The notes under the pieces were generated by a model, which saw only the letters and a program-made list of their open reading frames with translations, did not search any database and had not been told where the DNA came from. The position numbers and the translations under genes were made by a program. 41,838 nucleotides of DNA from Candidatus Avelusimicrobium bubulum (lineage in GTDB: Bacteria; Elusimicrobiota; Elusimicrobia; Elusimicrobiales; Elusimicrobiaceae), in the NCBI GenBank assembly GCA_902798835.1, contig CADBYN010000011.1:1-41838 (forward strand). Reading direction: 5' to 3'. This document shows, piece after piece, positions 7,653 to 16,354 of this stretch. Numbering within the stretch: the first letter of the stretch is position 1; each line of letters begins with the position of its first letter.

Positions 7653-8212
7653 GTGTACTGGTTGTACTAGTCATAGTAGCGGTTGTAATTGGGTTGTACG
7701 TAATGGGATTGTATAACACGCTGGTGCGTATGCGCAATAGTGTCAAAGAAGCGTGGAGTGATATTGAGGTACAGCTCAAACGTCGTTTTGATTTAATCCC
7801 CAACGTGTTGGCTACTGTTAAAGGATATGCAAAACACGAAAGCGAAACCTTGCAGAAAATTGTCGATGCCCGCAATGCTGCTTTCGGCCATCCGCAAAGC
7901 ATGCAAGAGATTGCCAAAGCTGAAGGGGAATTGTCCGGTGCTTTAAAATCGCTTTTCGCACTTAGCGAAAGTTACCCTGACCTTAAAGCAAATACCAATT
8001 TCTTGGAATTGCAGCGTGAATTGCGTGACACAGAAGATAAAATCCAAGCAGCCCGCCGTTTTTACAACGGGAATGTGTTGGCGTTCAACACTAAAATCCA
8101 GCAGTTTCCGGCTAATATGATTGCGGGGCATTTTAATTTTACCGAACAACCCTTGTTTGAATTGGCTGCAGAAGAACAAGCAGCGCGCCAACCGGTAAAA
8201 GTAGAGTTCTAA
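7649..8212 (+). CDS. lemA: LemA family membrane protein
   Basis: 187 residues, the normal length. One N-terminal membrane helix (~3-24) is followed by the family signature [33 protein letters not shown]-like stretch at ~24-58, then a helical bundle with [13 protein letters not shown]-type conserved residues near 128-140. LemA proteins are inner-membrane proteins of unclear biochemical role, commonly encoded beside an M48 (HtpX-like) protease, as here. ATG overlaps the sulfatase stop by 4 nt and has a GGAGGG Shine-Dalgarno. The downstream protease starts 1 nt after its stop, so the three genes are probably co-translated. Confidence 0.93.
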   Translation: [187 protein letters not shown]

Positions 8213-8213
8213 T

Positions 8214-9167
8214 ATGGCTACCACCTACGATCATATTGCACAAAACAAACGACGCACCTGGTTGTTGGTGCTGTTGTTTCCGGCGGTGTTTGCATTGCTG
8301 ACGTGGGGGGTATTTTTTCTTTTAACACAAGTATTTGGATGGGATGTGGCAAACGATCCGACAATGAATTCTTGGCTATACATGGTGCCGGTCATTTGTT
8401 GGATCGTGGCCATGATTTGGATAGCCGTTTCTTATTTTACGGGGGATAAATTGTTGCTCAATAGCGCTGATGCAATCCCTGTTACCCAAAAGGATCAGCC
8501 GGAAATTTACCGCTTGGTGGAAAACCTTTGTATCAGCCGCCGTCTTCCGTTGCCGCGCATTTATATTATGGATGACGAGTCACTCAATGCCTTCGCTACC
8601 GGAAGAGACCCCGAGCATGCTTCCTTGGCGCTGACCAAGGGAATTGTGAAAAAATTAGATCGTATGGAATTGGAAGGGGTTATTTCGCACGAGCTTTCCC
8701 ACATAGAAAACCGCGATATTCGTTTAATGCTTATTACAGTAGCCGGAATTTCGTTTTTTACGTTTGCGGGAGAGATTTGTTTTCGTGTGGGGCTTTCCTC
8801 CCGGGGGCGCAATAGCAAAAACAGCGGGGCAGGTATATTCTTGGTTTTAGGAATCATTTGTTCTCTCTATGGGCTCGTATTTGCCCCTCTTATCCGTTTG
8901 GCGGTTTCCCGCCAGCGGGAATATTTGGCGGATGCTACCGGTGCGTTAATGACCCGCAATCCTAAAGCATTAGCCAACGCACTTCGTAAAATTTCTACCG
9001 ATAGCCGTGTGGAGGCATTGGACAAACGTGCCAGTATGGCCGCTATGTGCATTGAAAATCCGCTGGCAAAGCAAAATTTATTTTCTTGGATGACAGGGCT
9101 AATGGCCACCCATCCGCCCATCCAAAAAAGGATTGCCGCGTTAGAGGAAATGGACCGTGGCTACTAG
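8214..9167 (+). CDS. M48 family membrane metalloprotease (HtpX-like)
   Basis: 317 residues. Two membrane helices lie near residues 16-40 and 58-82. The zinc motif HELSH is at 159-163, with the third ligand Glu236 in REYLADATGA. Further hydrophobic segments (~175-225) lie between the zinc motif and the third ligand, as in HtpX. A conserved THPPIQKRI tail is near the C-terminus. The family degrades or clips misfolded inner-membrane proteins. The LemA-M48 pairing is common in bacteria and supports the assignment. I avoid the name htpX because LemA-linked M48 proteins form a somewhat separate branch. Confidence 0.92.
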   Translation: MATTYDHIAQNKRRTWLLVLLFPAVFALLTWGVFFLLTQVFGWDVANDPTMNSWLYMVPVICWIVAMIWIAVSYFTGDKLLLNSADAIPVTQKDQPEIYRLVENLCISRRLPLPRIYIMDDESLNAFATGRDPEHASLALTKGIVKKLDRMELEGVISHELSHIENRDIRLMLITVAGISFFTFAGEICFRVGLSSRGRNSKNSGAGIFLVLGIICSLYGLVFAPLIRLAVSRQREYLADATGALMTRNPKALANALRKISTDSRVEALDKRASMAAMCIENPLAKQNLFSWMTGLMATHPPIQKRIAALEEMDRGY

Positions 9168-9176
9168 GCAAAAACT

Positions 9177-9185
9177 TGTTATAAT
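9177..9185 (+). promoter_or_regulatory. Extended -10 for the RDD gene
   Basis: TGTTATAAT (TGn-TATAAT) lies 17 nt before the ATG at 9203, with an ACGGAGA Shine-Dalgarno in between. No -35 match is seen. Confidence 0.45.
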
Positions 9186-9202
9186 AAAGTAACGGAGATT
9201 TT

Positions 9203-9955
9203 ATGACCGAAGAACACCGCATTAATATCATGGAAGATACCCCGGCTGTTATCTCAACGGATGATAAGTCATCCCCGCAAACTACCCTTCAATACGCTTC
9301 GATTACGGAACGTTTTGTGGCGTTGCTGATTGACTACGGAATTATTTTCTTTCCGTTACAGTTTGTAGCCTGGCTGATTTGTAAAATGGTGGGGCAATAT
9401 TTAGAAGTATGGCAATTGATTGCCATGATTGTGGGGATGAACCTGGTATTTGTGTTGTATGTGGGGTATTATGTAAGCGCTATCCTGTTTTTGGGCGGAT
9501 TTGTTTTTGCTTTTGTGGATGATCGCAAACGTGCCCTGCATGATTTCTTCGGAGGAAGCGTGGTGGTGCAGCTGCGTGAGCGCAATTGGTGGGAAGTATG
9601 GGCTGTGCGTGGCTTAGGGGTCTTACTGTTGGTTTTGTTTGTATTGGGGATTTACCGCTCTTTGGGCGGACGCGATTGGCAGGAACAATATAAAGTACGA
9701 CAAGCACGTGATTTCTTAGAAAAAGTTGCCTTGTTGGAAGAAGGGCATTACTTGCGTTATGGATACTATACCAATGATTTATTACGTCTTACGCTTTTAT
9801 CCGGGGATCCGGTGCAATTCCAGCGTGATTTGAAGAAAGTAATTTCCACCGGCCGCGGAAGCATAAAAATCGGTGTCAACGAAAAGCATTATAAAATATC
9901 GGCCACGGCCAAAGATAAGAATAAGACGCCTGTATATTTTACCAATAAAATCTAA
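9203..9955 (+). CDS. RDD-family membrane protein with C-terminal pilin-like domain
   Basis: 250 residues. Residues ~30-120 match the RDD family: RFVALLIDYGIIFF, two membrane helices, then DDRKRALHDFFGGSVVV. A third helix (~134-152) leads into an extracytoplasmic tail. The tail reads RQARDFLEKVALLEEGHYL then YGYYTNDLLRL, followed by a beta-rich end (KIGVNEKHYKISATAKDKNK). This order (membrane helix, amphipathic helix, G-x-Y-T-x-D-L-x-x-L, beta-sheet) is that of a type II/IV pilin head without a prepilin cleavage site. The function is unknown; RDD proteins are sometimes linked to transport. It sits downstream of the M48 gene with its own promoter and a strong terminator. Confidence 0.7.
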   Translation: MTEEHRINIMEDTPAVISTDDKSSPQTTLQYASITERFVALLIDYGIIFFPLQFVAWLICKMVGQYLEVWQLIAMIVGMNLVFVLYVGYYVSAILFLGGFVFAFVDDRKRALHDFFGGSVVVQLRERNWWEVWAVRGLGVLLLVLFVLGIYRSLGGRDWQEQYKVRQARDFLEKVALLEEGHYLRYGYYTNDLLRLTLLSGDPVQFQRDLKKVISTGRGSIKIGVNEKHYKISATAKDKNKTPVYFTNKI

Positions 9956-9971
9956 ATGTACTGACAAATAT

Positions 9972-10003
9972 AAAACACTCCCTTGGGTAAGGGAGTGTTT
10001 TTT
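9972..10003 (+). terminator. Intrinsic terminator
   Basis: A perfect 13-bp stem (AAAACACTCCCTT / AAGGGAGTGTTTT) with loop GGGT and a T run. The A-rich left side makes it able to act also for the convergent dksA gene. Confidence 0.9.
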
Positions 10004-10015
10004 GTGTATTGCAAA

Positions 10016-10393
10016 TTATCGGCTATGATGCTCGTTGGTGTGTTGGCAATTGATGCAATAACGTGCAAACGGCAGGGCTTTCATGCGTTTTTTACCAATG
10101 GGTTTGCGACAATATTCGCAGGTGCCATAGATGCCTTTATCAATTTTGCGTAACGCCGCTTCAATTTGCTCAATGGTATTATGGGCATTGCTGGAAAGCT
10201 CAAATAAAATTTCTTTGTCTAAACTTTTGCTGGCATCATCAATAGGGTCGCCTACTTCCACTTCGGGCATATCCATTTGTTTGGTATTTTGCAGGCGTTT
10301 AGTAGCATCTTCTTTTAACGCTAGTAAATGCTTTTTGATTTCTTTAATTTCTGCTGCCGAGAGCATGTCTTTATTGTCTTTCTTAGCTACCAT
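10016..10393 (-). CDS. DksA/TraR-type zinc-finger regulator
   Basis: 125 residues from the ATG at 10393 (MVAKKDNKD). That start has an AGAGG Shine-Dalgarno and gives the usual DksA-like length; the frame stays open upstream, but nothing there looks like coding sequence. An N-terminal coiled coil (~10-80) contains an acidic turn (EVEVGDPIDDASKS). The zinc finger CEYC-x17-CINC follows. Such proteins enter the RNA polymerase secondary channel and adjust initiation with ppGpp, or act as related general regulators. The short coiled coil is typical of the general DksA/YocK-like group rather than E. coli DksA, so no symbol is given. Confidence 0.88.
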   Translation of the reverse strand: MVAKKDNKDMLSAAEIKEIKKHLLALKEDATKRLQNTKQMDMPEVEVGDPIDDASKSLDKEILFELSSNAHNTIEQIEAALRKIDKGIYGTCEYCRKPIGKKRMKALPFARYCINCQHTNEHHSR

Positions 10394-10454
10394 AACAACC
10401 TCTTGCCTAAAAAAAATGAAGTGCCGGCCCGGGGGTCTTAACACTATGTTCTTT

Positions 10455-10483
10455 AGTTTAGCAAAGTAATTAATTTTTTGCAA
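10455..10483 (-). promoter_or_regulatory. Sigma70-type promoter of the dksA-like gene
   Basis: On the minus strand TTGCAA (10483-10478), a 17-nt spacer and TAAACT (10460-10455). The transcript would start near 10448 and carry a ~55-nt leader with a GC-rich block. Confidence 0.55.
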
Positions 10484-10505
10484 GTATACAGAAAAATAGA
10501 TTTTG

Positions 10506-10511
10506 TACACT
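10506..10511 (+). promoter_or_regulatory. -10 box abutting queH (leaderless start)
   Basis: TACACT ends 6 nt before the ATG at 10518. No Shine-Dalgarno is present, so the mRNA probably starts at or near the start codon. Confidence 0.45.
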
Positions 10512-10517
10512 ATATAT

Positions 10518-11066
10518 ATGAAGCTATTGGTACTATCTTGCTGTGCACCTTGTTCGTGTGGGGCTATTAAACACCTAATCCAAAAGGGAGTTGAGGTCAC
10601 CGTACTATTTTATAACCCTAATATCTTCCCGCAAGAAGAATATGAAAAACGCCGTGATGAACAGGCGCGTCTTTGTCGCGCATTAGGCGCCCATTTTATA
10701 GATCTTCCTTACGAGCACGAAGTCTGGCTGCAGCAGGTACGCGGATTAGAGAACGAACCGGAACGAGGCAGGCGCTGCAGCGTTTGCTTTTACATGCGCC
10801 TCAAGCAGGCGGCTCGTTATGCCCGGCAGCACCATTTTGATTTATTTACGTCCGTATTAGGGGTTTCCCGTTACAAAGATATTAACCAGGTAAATGCGCA
10901 AGCGCAGCAAGCTTGGCGTGAGGAAGGAACGCCCTACTGGGCTAATTCGTGGCGCAAGGGGGGGCTGAGTGAGCTTCGCCAAGCGCTTATTAAAGAATTT
11001 AACTTATATCAACAAGATTATTGCGGGTGCGAATATAGCCAAAGAATGTATGAAAAAAAGAGCTAG
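10518..11066 (+). CDS. queH: Epoxyqueuosine reductase QueH
   Basis: 182 residues from the ATG at 10518 (MKLLVLSCCAPCSC); an in-frame TTG at 10503 is less likely. The family signature is clear: adjacent cysteines in SCCAPCSCGAI near the N-terminus, FYNPNIFPQEEYEKR, RGRRCSVCFYMRL in the middle and YCGCEYS near the C-terminus, which together supply the Fe-S and metal ligands. QueH replaces the unrelated QueG in the last step of queuosine synthesis, reducing epoxyqueuosine to queuosine at tRNA position 34. Tgt, an earlier step of the same pathway, lies 2.2 kb away. The gene overlaps the next one by 17 nt. Confidence 0.92.
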   Translation: MKLLVLSCCAPCSCGAIKHLIQKGVEVTVLFYNPNIFPQEEYEKRRDEQARLCRALGAHFIDLPYEHEVWLQQVRGLENEPERGRRCSVCFYMRLKQAARYARQHHFDLFTSVLGVSRYKDINQVNAQAQQAWREEGTPYWANSWRKGGLSELRQALIKEFNLYQQDYCGCEYSQRMYEKKS

Positions 11067-13278
11067 ATGGATTATTTACGGACTATTAGGCCTGGCCCTT
11101 GGGGCGCTGCTTGTAGACCAGGGGTTATACCTGCTTTCCCGCACGCGTTGGTTTAACGAGCGCGTGGATAATGCGTTAGAGAGCGCCATCGGGCGGGAAC
11201 TTCAATTGGGCCATATGGGTGCTAATTTGCGGGGCATTTTTGTGGAAGACGTCAAAATTGCCGAGGCGGGGGGACTTTCGGAAGGAACTTTTGCACAAAT
11301 TGGACGCTTGCGGATCCGGTTTTCTCTATTACACTTATTGTGGGGGCGTTTTAAGATACGCGGAATTGTTTTGTCTGACACGCATGTAAAATTAGTTGTG
11401 CATGCTGACGGTACCATGAACTGGCAAGACTGGGTAAGCAGTTCGCAAGCCGAAGAGGAAAAGAATTCGCCTCAGGGGCCTACTTCTTGGCCTGTTACAG
11501 CTCGGAGGTTGCGCATAGAAAATTTACAACTATCTTATATCAATCAGCAAACCGCGCGCACACTTGAAGCCCAGGGCCTAAATTTGGAAGTCAAAAACTT
11601 CAGTTTCCAACATGAATTTGCTCTTTCGTTATGGGGGAATTTTTACCACAAAGAGCCGAAATTCGAGCGCGTGATTCCAATAGTATTCCAAGGCAAGGTA
11701 AACTTAAATCAGTTGGATTTGTCAGGCGCTTATGTATACGTACAAAAGCTCAAAGCCATGTATCAAAAATCTTCTGTAATATTACAGGGGAAAGTATTTA
11801 ATTGGGTATCCCCGCAGTTGGATATACAACTCTTGGTACATAATTTGTCCTCTGATTTGTTTAAGGGGGTAAGTACTCTTCCCGCATTTGATGTGAAGGA
11901 AATTTCCGGCCGCATACAAGCTGCTTTTGATACCGAAAAACAAAATTTTACTCTCACGCGTGCATTTTTAAAGGCTCCGGGTTTTGACATAAATGCAAAG
12001 GGAAAGATGAAGTATGGGAATAAGCCTCAATATGAGTTTTCCGGTGAAACTACGGGGATATTTGGAGAAATGGGGCATTGGTTTGCCGCGTTGGCAGAGC
12101 CTTACCGTTTGGTAGGTACTACGAAATTAACTTATACACTTACGCAGGATAAAATTACTGCACAGTTTGATTTGCAAGATATGGGCGCGCGCCTGCCACA
12201 AGCGGGGCAACTTTCCAATGTGACCGGGAAATTGTCCGGCTGGGAAAGTACCGATTGGAAAACAGGCCATATTAAGACGGATTTAACCGGAAAATTTGAA
12301 GGGAACCCGTTTGTACTGACGTTAGAGGAAGACCAAACTGCGCAAAAAATTGTGGCACAGATCAAAGCCTCCGCCAAAGAGTTTGTGTGGCGGGCTTCTG
12401 CAACGGATAATGAAGGCGCTTCCCAAAAAGAGGAAGCATCTGCTCGAGGCACGTGGCCGTTGCCACCGATAGATTTAAAGGCCGACCTAGATGTAGAGGA
12501 ATTGGATGTTCCTTATTTTTACGGAACGAAAGTTGCGTTGGATATAGATGTGAAAGAACTTACCCCTTATCTGCAGCAAACGCAGGGAATATTTCACCTG
12601 CGTACCAGCGACGGAGAAATTCAAGATATATACAAATTGACCAGTGCCAATGCGCTGACGAAAGTATTGTTTACATCATTAAACCTAACGGGGAAAGTAT
12701 TTAATTCTTTAAACGTCTTGGGCGTGCTTAAAAGCTTGGGTGGGGGATTGGTATCGGCTATATCCGGCAGAAAAGAAGAAAAGCAAGACGCTGAGGTAAA
12801 AACACAAACCATCTTGGGGCCTGATGGAGAGCCTTTAGAAGTTCCCGTTGAACAAACAGAACAAAAATTAGAAGGGGAAATGGCGTATGACAAATTCGAT
12901 ACGCTGGTCAATTTTAAAGATGGCGTGGCGGCTATCAAAGAAGGAATATTTGTATCAACTACCATGTCTTTGCGTTTAGATGGAACCACCGATTTTAATA
13001 CAGGTAAAGTAAATTTGACCGTGCATGCGGCTCCCGGCCGGCACGAAGTGGATGGGATGCTCCCCTTGACGCTTAAAATTGGGGGCACGGTGGAAAACCC
13101 GGAAGGAAATATGCAATTTTTAGGCAGTGTGGCTTCGTTGGTAACGCAAAGCGTTACAAATAACGCGGTTTCGCGTAATGTAAAAAAAGGCGTTAAGGGC
13201 TTATTTGGATTATTCAAGAAGAAAGAAGAAACCCCGGAAGAACAAACTCCCTTGGAAAAGCAGTCTGCTGAACAATAA
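11050..13278 (+). CDS. AsmA-like envelope protein
   Basis: 742 residues from the ATG at 11050 (MKKRARWIIYGLLG), inside the end of queH. The frame is open further upstream, but that region is queH coding sequence. One N-terminal membrane helix (~6-24) anchors a large periplasmic beta-rich region. The first part (LQLGHMGANLRGIFVEDVKIAE...) matches the AsmA/TamB N-terminal repeat, and the last third (MSLRLDGTTDFNTGKVNLT, MLPLTLKIGGTVENPE) matches the AsmA C-terminal domain. A Lys/Glu-rich tail ends the protein. AsmA-like proteins are thought to bridge the periplasm and move phospholipid to the outer membrane, which fits the diderm envelope. Its stop abuts the stop of tgt with no gap. Confidence 0.85.
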   Translation: MKKRARWIIYGLLGLALGALLVDQGLYLLSRTRWFNERVDNALESAIGRELQLGHMGANLRGIFVEDVKIAEAGGLSEGTFAQIGRLRIRFSLLHLLWGRFKIRGIVLSDTHVKLVVHADGTMNWQDWVSSSQAEEEKNSPQGPTSWPVTARRLRIENLQLSYINQQTARTLEAQGLNLEVKNFSFQHEFALSLWGNFYHKEPKFERVIPIVFQGKVNLNQLDLSGAYVYVQKLKAMYQKSSVILQGKVFNWVSPQLDIQLLVHNLSSDLFKGVSTLPAFDVKEISGRIQAAFDTEKQNFTLTRAFLKAPGFDINAKGKMKYGNKPQYEFSGETTGIFGEMGHWFAALAEPYRLVGTTKLTYTLTQDKITAQFDLQDMGARLPQAGQLSNVTGKLSGWESTDWKTGHIKTDLTGKFEGNPFVLTLEEDQTAQKIVAQIKASAKEFVWRASATDNEGASQKEEASARGTWPLPPIDLKADLDVEELDVPYFYGTKVALDIDVKELTPYLQQTQGIFHLRTSDGEIQDIYKLTSANALTKVLFTSLNLTGKVFNSLNVLGVLKSLGGGLVSAISGRKEEKQDAEVKTQTILGPDGEPLEVPVEQTEQKLEGEMAYDKFDTLVNFKDGVAAIKEGIFVSTTMSLRLDGTTDFNTGKVNLTVHAAPGRHEVDGMLPLTLKIGGTVENPEGNMQFLGSVASLVTQSVTNNAVSRNVKKGVKGLFGLFKKKEETPEEQTPLEKQSAEQ

Positions 13279-14448
13279 TTAGCCTTGTTGGGAATACTGT
13301 TGGATGATGTCCTCTTTAAAAGAGAGAAACGTTCCGCTCTTAATGGCCGTGCGCGCCTGTTCCATCAGGTGAATTAAAAAGCGGATGTTGTGGATAGAGA
13401 GCAAGCGATGACTGGTCAATTCTTGCGCACGGAATAAATGACATAAATACGCCCGGGAATAGTGGCGGCAGGTAAAACAATCGCATTGATCATCTAAGGG
13501 AATATCTTGTGTGCGGTAGGCTGCGTTTTTGATATTCATACGTCCTTGCGAGGTCATTACCATCCCGTTACGTGCCACGCGTGTGGGCCATACGCAGTCA
13601 AACATATCCACTCCGCGCTCAATACTGTTTAGCATTTCTACAGGGGTGCCAAGGCCCATAAAATAGCGCGGTTTAGCTTCGGGCAAATTTTCGGTAACGG
13701 CGGATACAGCCTCGTTCATTTGCTCTAAGGTTTCTCCCAGGGAAAGCCCACCAATACAATATCCGTGCGTAGGCAAACCGGCCATGTGCAGGGCCGCTTC
13801 TTTGCGCAAATCCGGGAAAATAGAACCCTGAATAATGCCAAACAAAAGAGAATTGTTTACCGTAAAACTGCCATCGGTATTTTGAACAATATTTTGTACG
13901 GGAACGATTTTTTCATAAGCGCGCTCGGCGCGTTGTGCCCAGCGTTTGGTAATATCCAGTGCTTCGCGTGCGTCGTGCTTAGTAGGATTTTTGGCATGGA
14001 TACACACGTCTAACATTGTCCAAATATCCGAGCCGATTTCACTTTCAAATTGGATGACATTTTCGGGGGTAAACAAATGTTTGCTGCCATCGTGGTGCGA
14101 TTGAAATGTTACCCCTTCCTCCTTAATTTTGCGAAATTTCGGCAAGCTATATACTTGAAATCCGCCCGAATCGGTTAAAATGCTTCCGTCCCAATGCATA
14201 AATTTATGCAACCCGCCCAGCTGTTGTAACAGTTTAGTGGTCGGGCGCAAATATAAGTGATAGGTATTGGAAAGTAAACATTCTGCGCCGGCGTTTTTTA
14301 GGTCTTCATCCGTAAGTGCTTTTACGCTACCCTGCGTGGCTACCGGCATAAACACAGGCGTATGTACCGCTCCGTGGCGGGTATATAAAATGCCGGTGCG
14401 TGCTTGGCAATTAGGGTCTTTGGAAAGAATTTTAAACGGAGAAAGCAT
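13279..14448 (-). CDS. tgt: Queuine/preQ1 tRNA-guanine transglycosylase
   Basis: 389 residues. Diagnostic segments: TPVFMPVATQGSVKALT, SNTYHLYLRP, ILTDSGGFQVYSL with the catalytic-site Asp, FGIIQGS, GYCIGGLSLGE, and MFDCVWPTRVARNG with the nucleophilic Asp. The zinc site is CDCFTC followed by a His in LTSHRLLSIHN. The enzyme swaps guanine 34 of GUN-anticodon tRNAs for preQ1; QueA then QueH/QueG complete queuosine. QueH is encoded nearby on the other strand. It is downstream of the amidase gene but has its own -10 box placed 5 nt before the ATG, with no Shine-Dalgarno. Confidence 0.97.
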   Translation of the reverse strand: MLSPFKILSKDPNCQARTGILYTRHGAVHTPVFMPVATQGSVKALTDEDLKNAGAECLLSNTYHLYLRPTTKLLQQLGGLHKFMHWDGSILTDSGGFQVYSLPKFRKIKEEGVTFQSHHDGSKHLFTPENVIQFESEIGSDIWTMLDVCIHAKNPTKHDAREALDITKRWAQRAERAYEKIVPVQNIVQNTDGSFTVNNSLLFGIIQGSIFPDLRKEAALHMAGLPTHGYCIGGLSLGETLEQMNEAVSAVTENLPEAKPRYFMGLGTPVEMLNSIERGVDMFDCVWPTRVARNGMVMTSQGRMNIKNAAYRTQDIPLDDQCDCFTCRHYSRAYLCHLFRAQELTSHRLLSIHNIRFLIHLMEQARTAIKSGTFLSFKEDIIQQYSQQG

Positions 14449-14453
14449 ACTCT

Positions 14454-14462
14454 ATTTTATCA
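14454..14462 (-). promoter_or_regulatory. Extended -10 abutting tgt (leaderless start)
   Basis: On the minus strand TGATAAAAT, then 5 nt (AGAGT), then the ATG of tgt. It is nearly identical to the arrangement in front of the DedA gene. Confidence 0.5.
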
Positions 14463-14492
14463 TTTTTAGGTTGTTGGACGGGAAGAGTCCTT

Positions 14493-16334
14493 TTATTTTG
14501 TTTTATAGAAATTTACGATGCCTTCGTATAATGCTTTAACAAAGGGAGCGCGGCCCTCTTTAGTTTTAGCCATTTCCTCTTGTTCGGGTAAAATAAGAAA
14601 TGCGTTTTCCACTAAAATGCTGGGGTAGTCCGGCATGCGCGGAATGAATAATACGTCGTTAGCCAAGAGTCCATTATCGGCTAGTGGCACGTGTTTTACA
14701 AAAGATTTGTACACTTTGTCCGCCAACGCGAGGCTATGCGGATAGGCATAGTAAACTGTAAAACCGCGCGGTTTAGCTAGCGGATCTTGCGTTTCCGATA
14801 GCGCGTTGTAGTGCAAACTGATGAAAATGTGGGCTTGCTGATTTTTAGCGTAATCGTAGCGGTCCTGCAGGGACATTTTATTGTCTCCCTCGCGTGTGAG
14901 CAACACAGTAGCCCCTGCTTGTTCAAGCAGTGGTTTAAGGTCCTCTGCCAGGGCCATAGTGGCTTCATATTCCAAATAGCCTGTAGGACCAACGGCGCCA
15001 TCGTAAGGTGGGGTGCGTTTTGGACTATGTCCGGCGTCTAATACAATGCGTGCCCCGGCCAGCGGTTTGCCGGCTTGCTTTTTGCGGGCGGGTTCATGCA
15101 TTAGATCCAACACCAACTGATTTTCTTCAAAACGGTAAGAGTAGCCCCACAGTTTGGCTTTTTTGCGCAGCAAAATGCGGAAAGCGATTGTTTTTTCGCC
15201 GCGTTCGACCCATTGAATATTAGATACAAGAGGGCTGGTATCGTCTAAACTGAAGTTCTGCTCAAATTCATCTACATAGTGCAGCGTGAGTTCCACACGG
15301 TCCTTGTCCTCATGAATTTGGAGGGGTACAGGTTGAGTTAACGTAAACGCAAAACGGGTGCGGTCATCCGAAGTTTCTGTGCGGATAAACGAGAGAACGT
15401 TTGGCACTTCTTCATAATTTTTCAGGGGCGTAAGGTGTTTGTTTTCCAACCATGCAATTTGCTTTCCGTCAATCCATAAGCGCGATTGATCAGCCATTTT
15501 ACCGTTTGTGCGCACTACGCCATAGGCGCGGTAATCGGAATATAAGTTGCCCGAAGCTGTGGGGCGTTTGCGCAATTTCACACCGGGGGAATTCACTTGT
15601 GCATAGGTAAACGGATCCTCTCCGTCTCGCACCGTAATTTTGGCGGGAGCTGTAATTTTATCTTTACTATTATCGGGCCCGTCTTTCATTTTATAGACTA
15701 CTTTACTGGTTTTGGGTTTTTGATCTTTTTCAATGATAAATGTTCCGCGGTAAGTTCCCGGTACGGATCGTTCTTCTTTGAGTTCAATATCTTTGCCGTT
15801 TTTGAAAGCAGGAAGTTGTGCTGTTACTTCGGCTCCCGGTGTGCCGCGCACGTAAAGGTTAATCGTATCGCCGGGTAATAGTTCCACCGCACGTTGCGGG
15901 AATACTTGGCTTTGGTCAAAGGAGGCTTCTTGTGAAAAATCTTTAATATCCGTGCCCCGCACTTTTACGTGGCGTACTGCCTGGGCAGTTGTATCTCCAT
16001 TTTTGGCAGTAAGTGTAAGTGTAAAATCTCCCGTCTCTACCGGTACGAACGCCACAAAAGCGCCGTTGTGATGGAGTTTAACTTCTTGGCCGTTAATATC
16101 CAACGTGGCGGGCAATTCTAAATTCACTTGCCCAAAGATAAAAATTTGAGTGGCTCCGCGCGGCAAAGTTAGATTTTCGTACGGATATTGTACAGTAATT
16201 GGTGCATTTTGTTCGGTGGCTTGTTGGGATTGGGCCGGCAAATAGGGAGCAACAGAGAGTGAGCCTAATTCGTCGGCAAAAGAAGAAATATGCAACAAAA
16301 ATAGGGAAAAAACAAAAAAAAGTATTCTTTTCAT
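14493..16334 (-). CDS. N-acetylmuramoyl-L-alanine amidase (Amidase_3) with SH3-like and AMIN-like domains
   Basis: 613 residues. A Sec signal peptide covers ~1-20 (cut after SFA). Residues ~40-240 are Ig-like beta domains rich in PVETGDFTLTLTAKNGD-type sequence. An SH3b-like segment (VKLRKRPTASGNLYSDY) is near 250-305 and an AMIN-like region near 310-415. The C-terminal Amidase_3 domain (~426-613) has the zinc ligands His in VLDAGH, Glu in YLEYEA and His in ISLHYNA, and the catalytic Glu in ILVENAF. It cleaves the amide bond between MurNAc and the stem peptide in the periplasm, for cell separation or wall turnover. It starts 26 bp from the divergent nif3 gene and lacks a Shine-Dalgarno. Confidence 0.92.
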   Translation of the reverse strand: MKRILFFVFSLFLLHISSFADELGSLSVAPYLPAQSQQATEQNAPITVQYPYENLTLPRGATQIFIFGQVNLELPATLDINGQEVKLHHNGAFVAFVPVETGDFTLTLTAKNGDTTAQAVRHVKVRGTDIKDFSQEASFDQSQVFPQRAVELLPGDTINLYVRGTPGAEVTAQLPAFKNGKDIELKEERSVPGTYRGTFIIEKDQKPKTSKVVYKMKDGPDNSKDKITAPAKITVRDGEDPFTYAQVNSPGVKLRKRPTASGNLYSDYRAYGVVRTNGKMADQSRLWIDGKQIAWLENKHLTPLKNYEEVPNVLSFIRTETSDDRTRFAFTLTQPVPLQIHEDKDRVELTLHYVDEFEQNFSLDDTSPLVSNIQWVERGEKTIAFRILLRKKAKLWGYSYRFEENQLVLDLMHEPARKKQAGKPLAGARIVLDAGHSPKRTPPYDGAVGPTGYLEYEATMALAEDLKPLLEQAGATVLLTREGDNKMSLQDRYDYAKNQQAHIFISLHYNALSETQDPLAKPRGFTVYYAYPHSLALADKVYKSFVKHVPLADNGLLANDVLFIPRMPDYPSILVENAFLILPEQEEMAKTKEGRAPFVKALYEGIVNFYKTK

Positions 16335-16344
16335 AGGTATAAAA

Positions 16345-16354
16345 ATGATATCAT
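16345..16354. promoter_or_regulatory. Palindromic bidirectional -10 (amidase / nif3)
   Basis: ATGATATCAT is a perfect palindrome in the 26-bp gap. Each strand reads TGATATCAT, an extended -10. Towards nif3 it ends 6 nt before the ATG; towards the amidase about 10 nt before. Confidence 0.45.

Noticed and set aside
16345-16354. ATGATATCAT as a repressor operator only
   Set aside because: The match to an extended -10 on both strands at correct distances explains it more simply; an operator role is not excluded.
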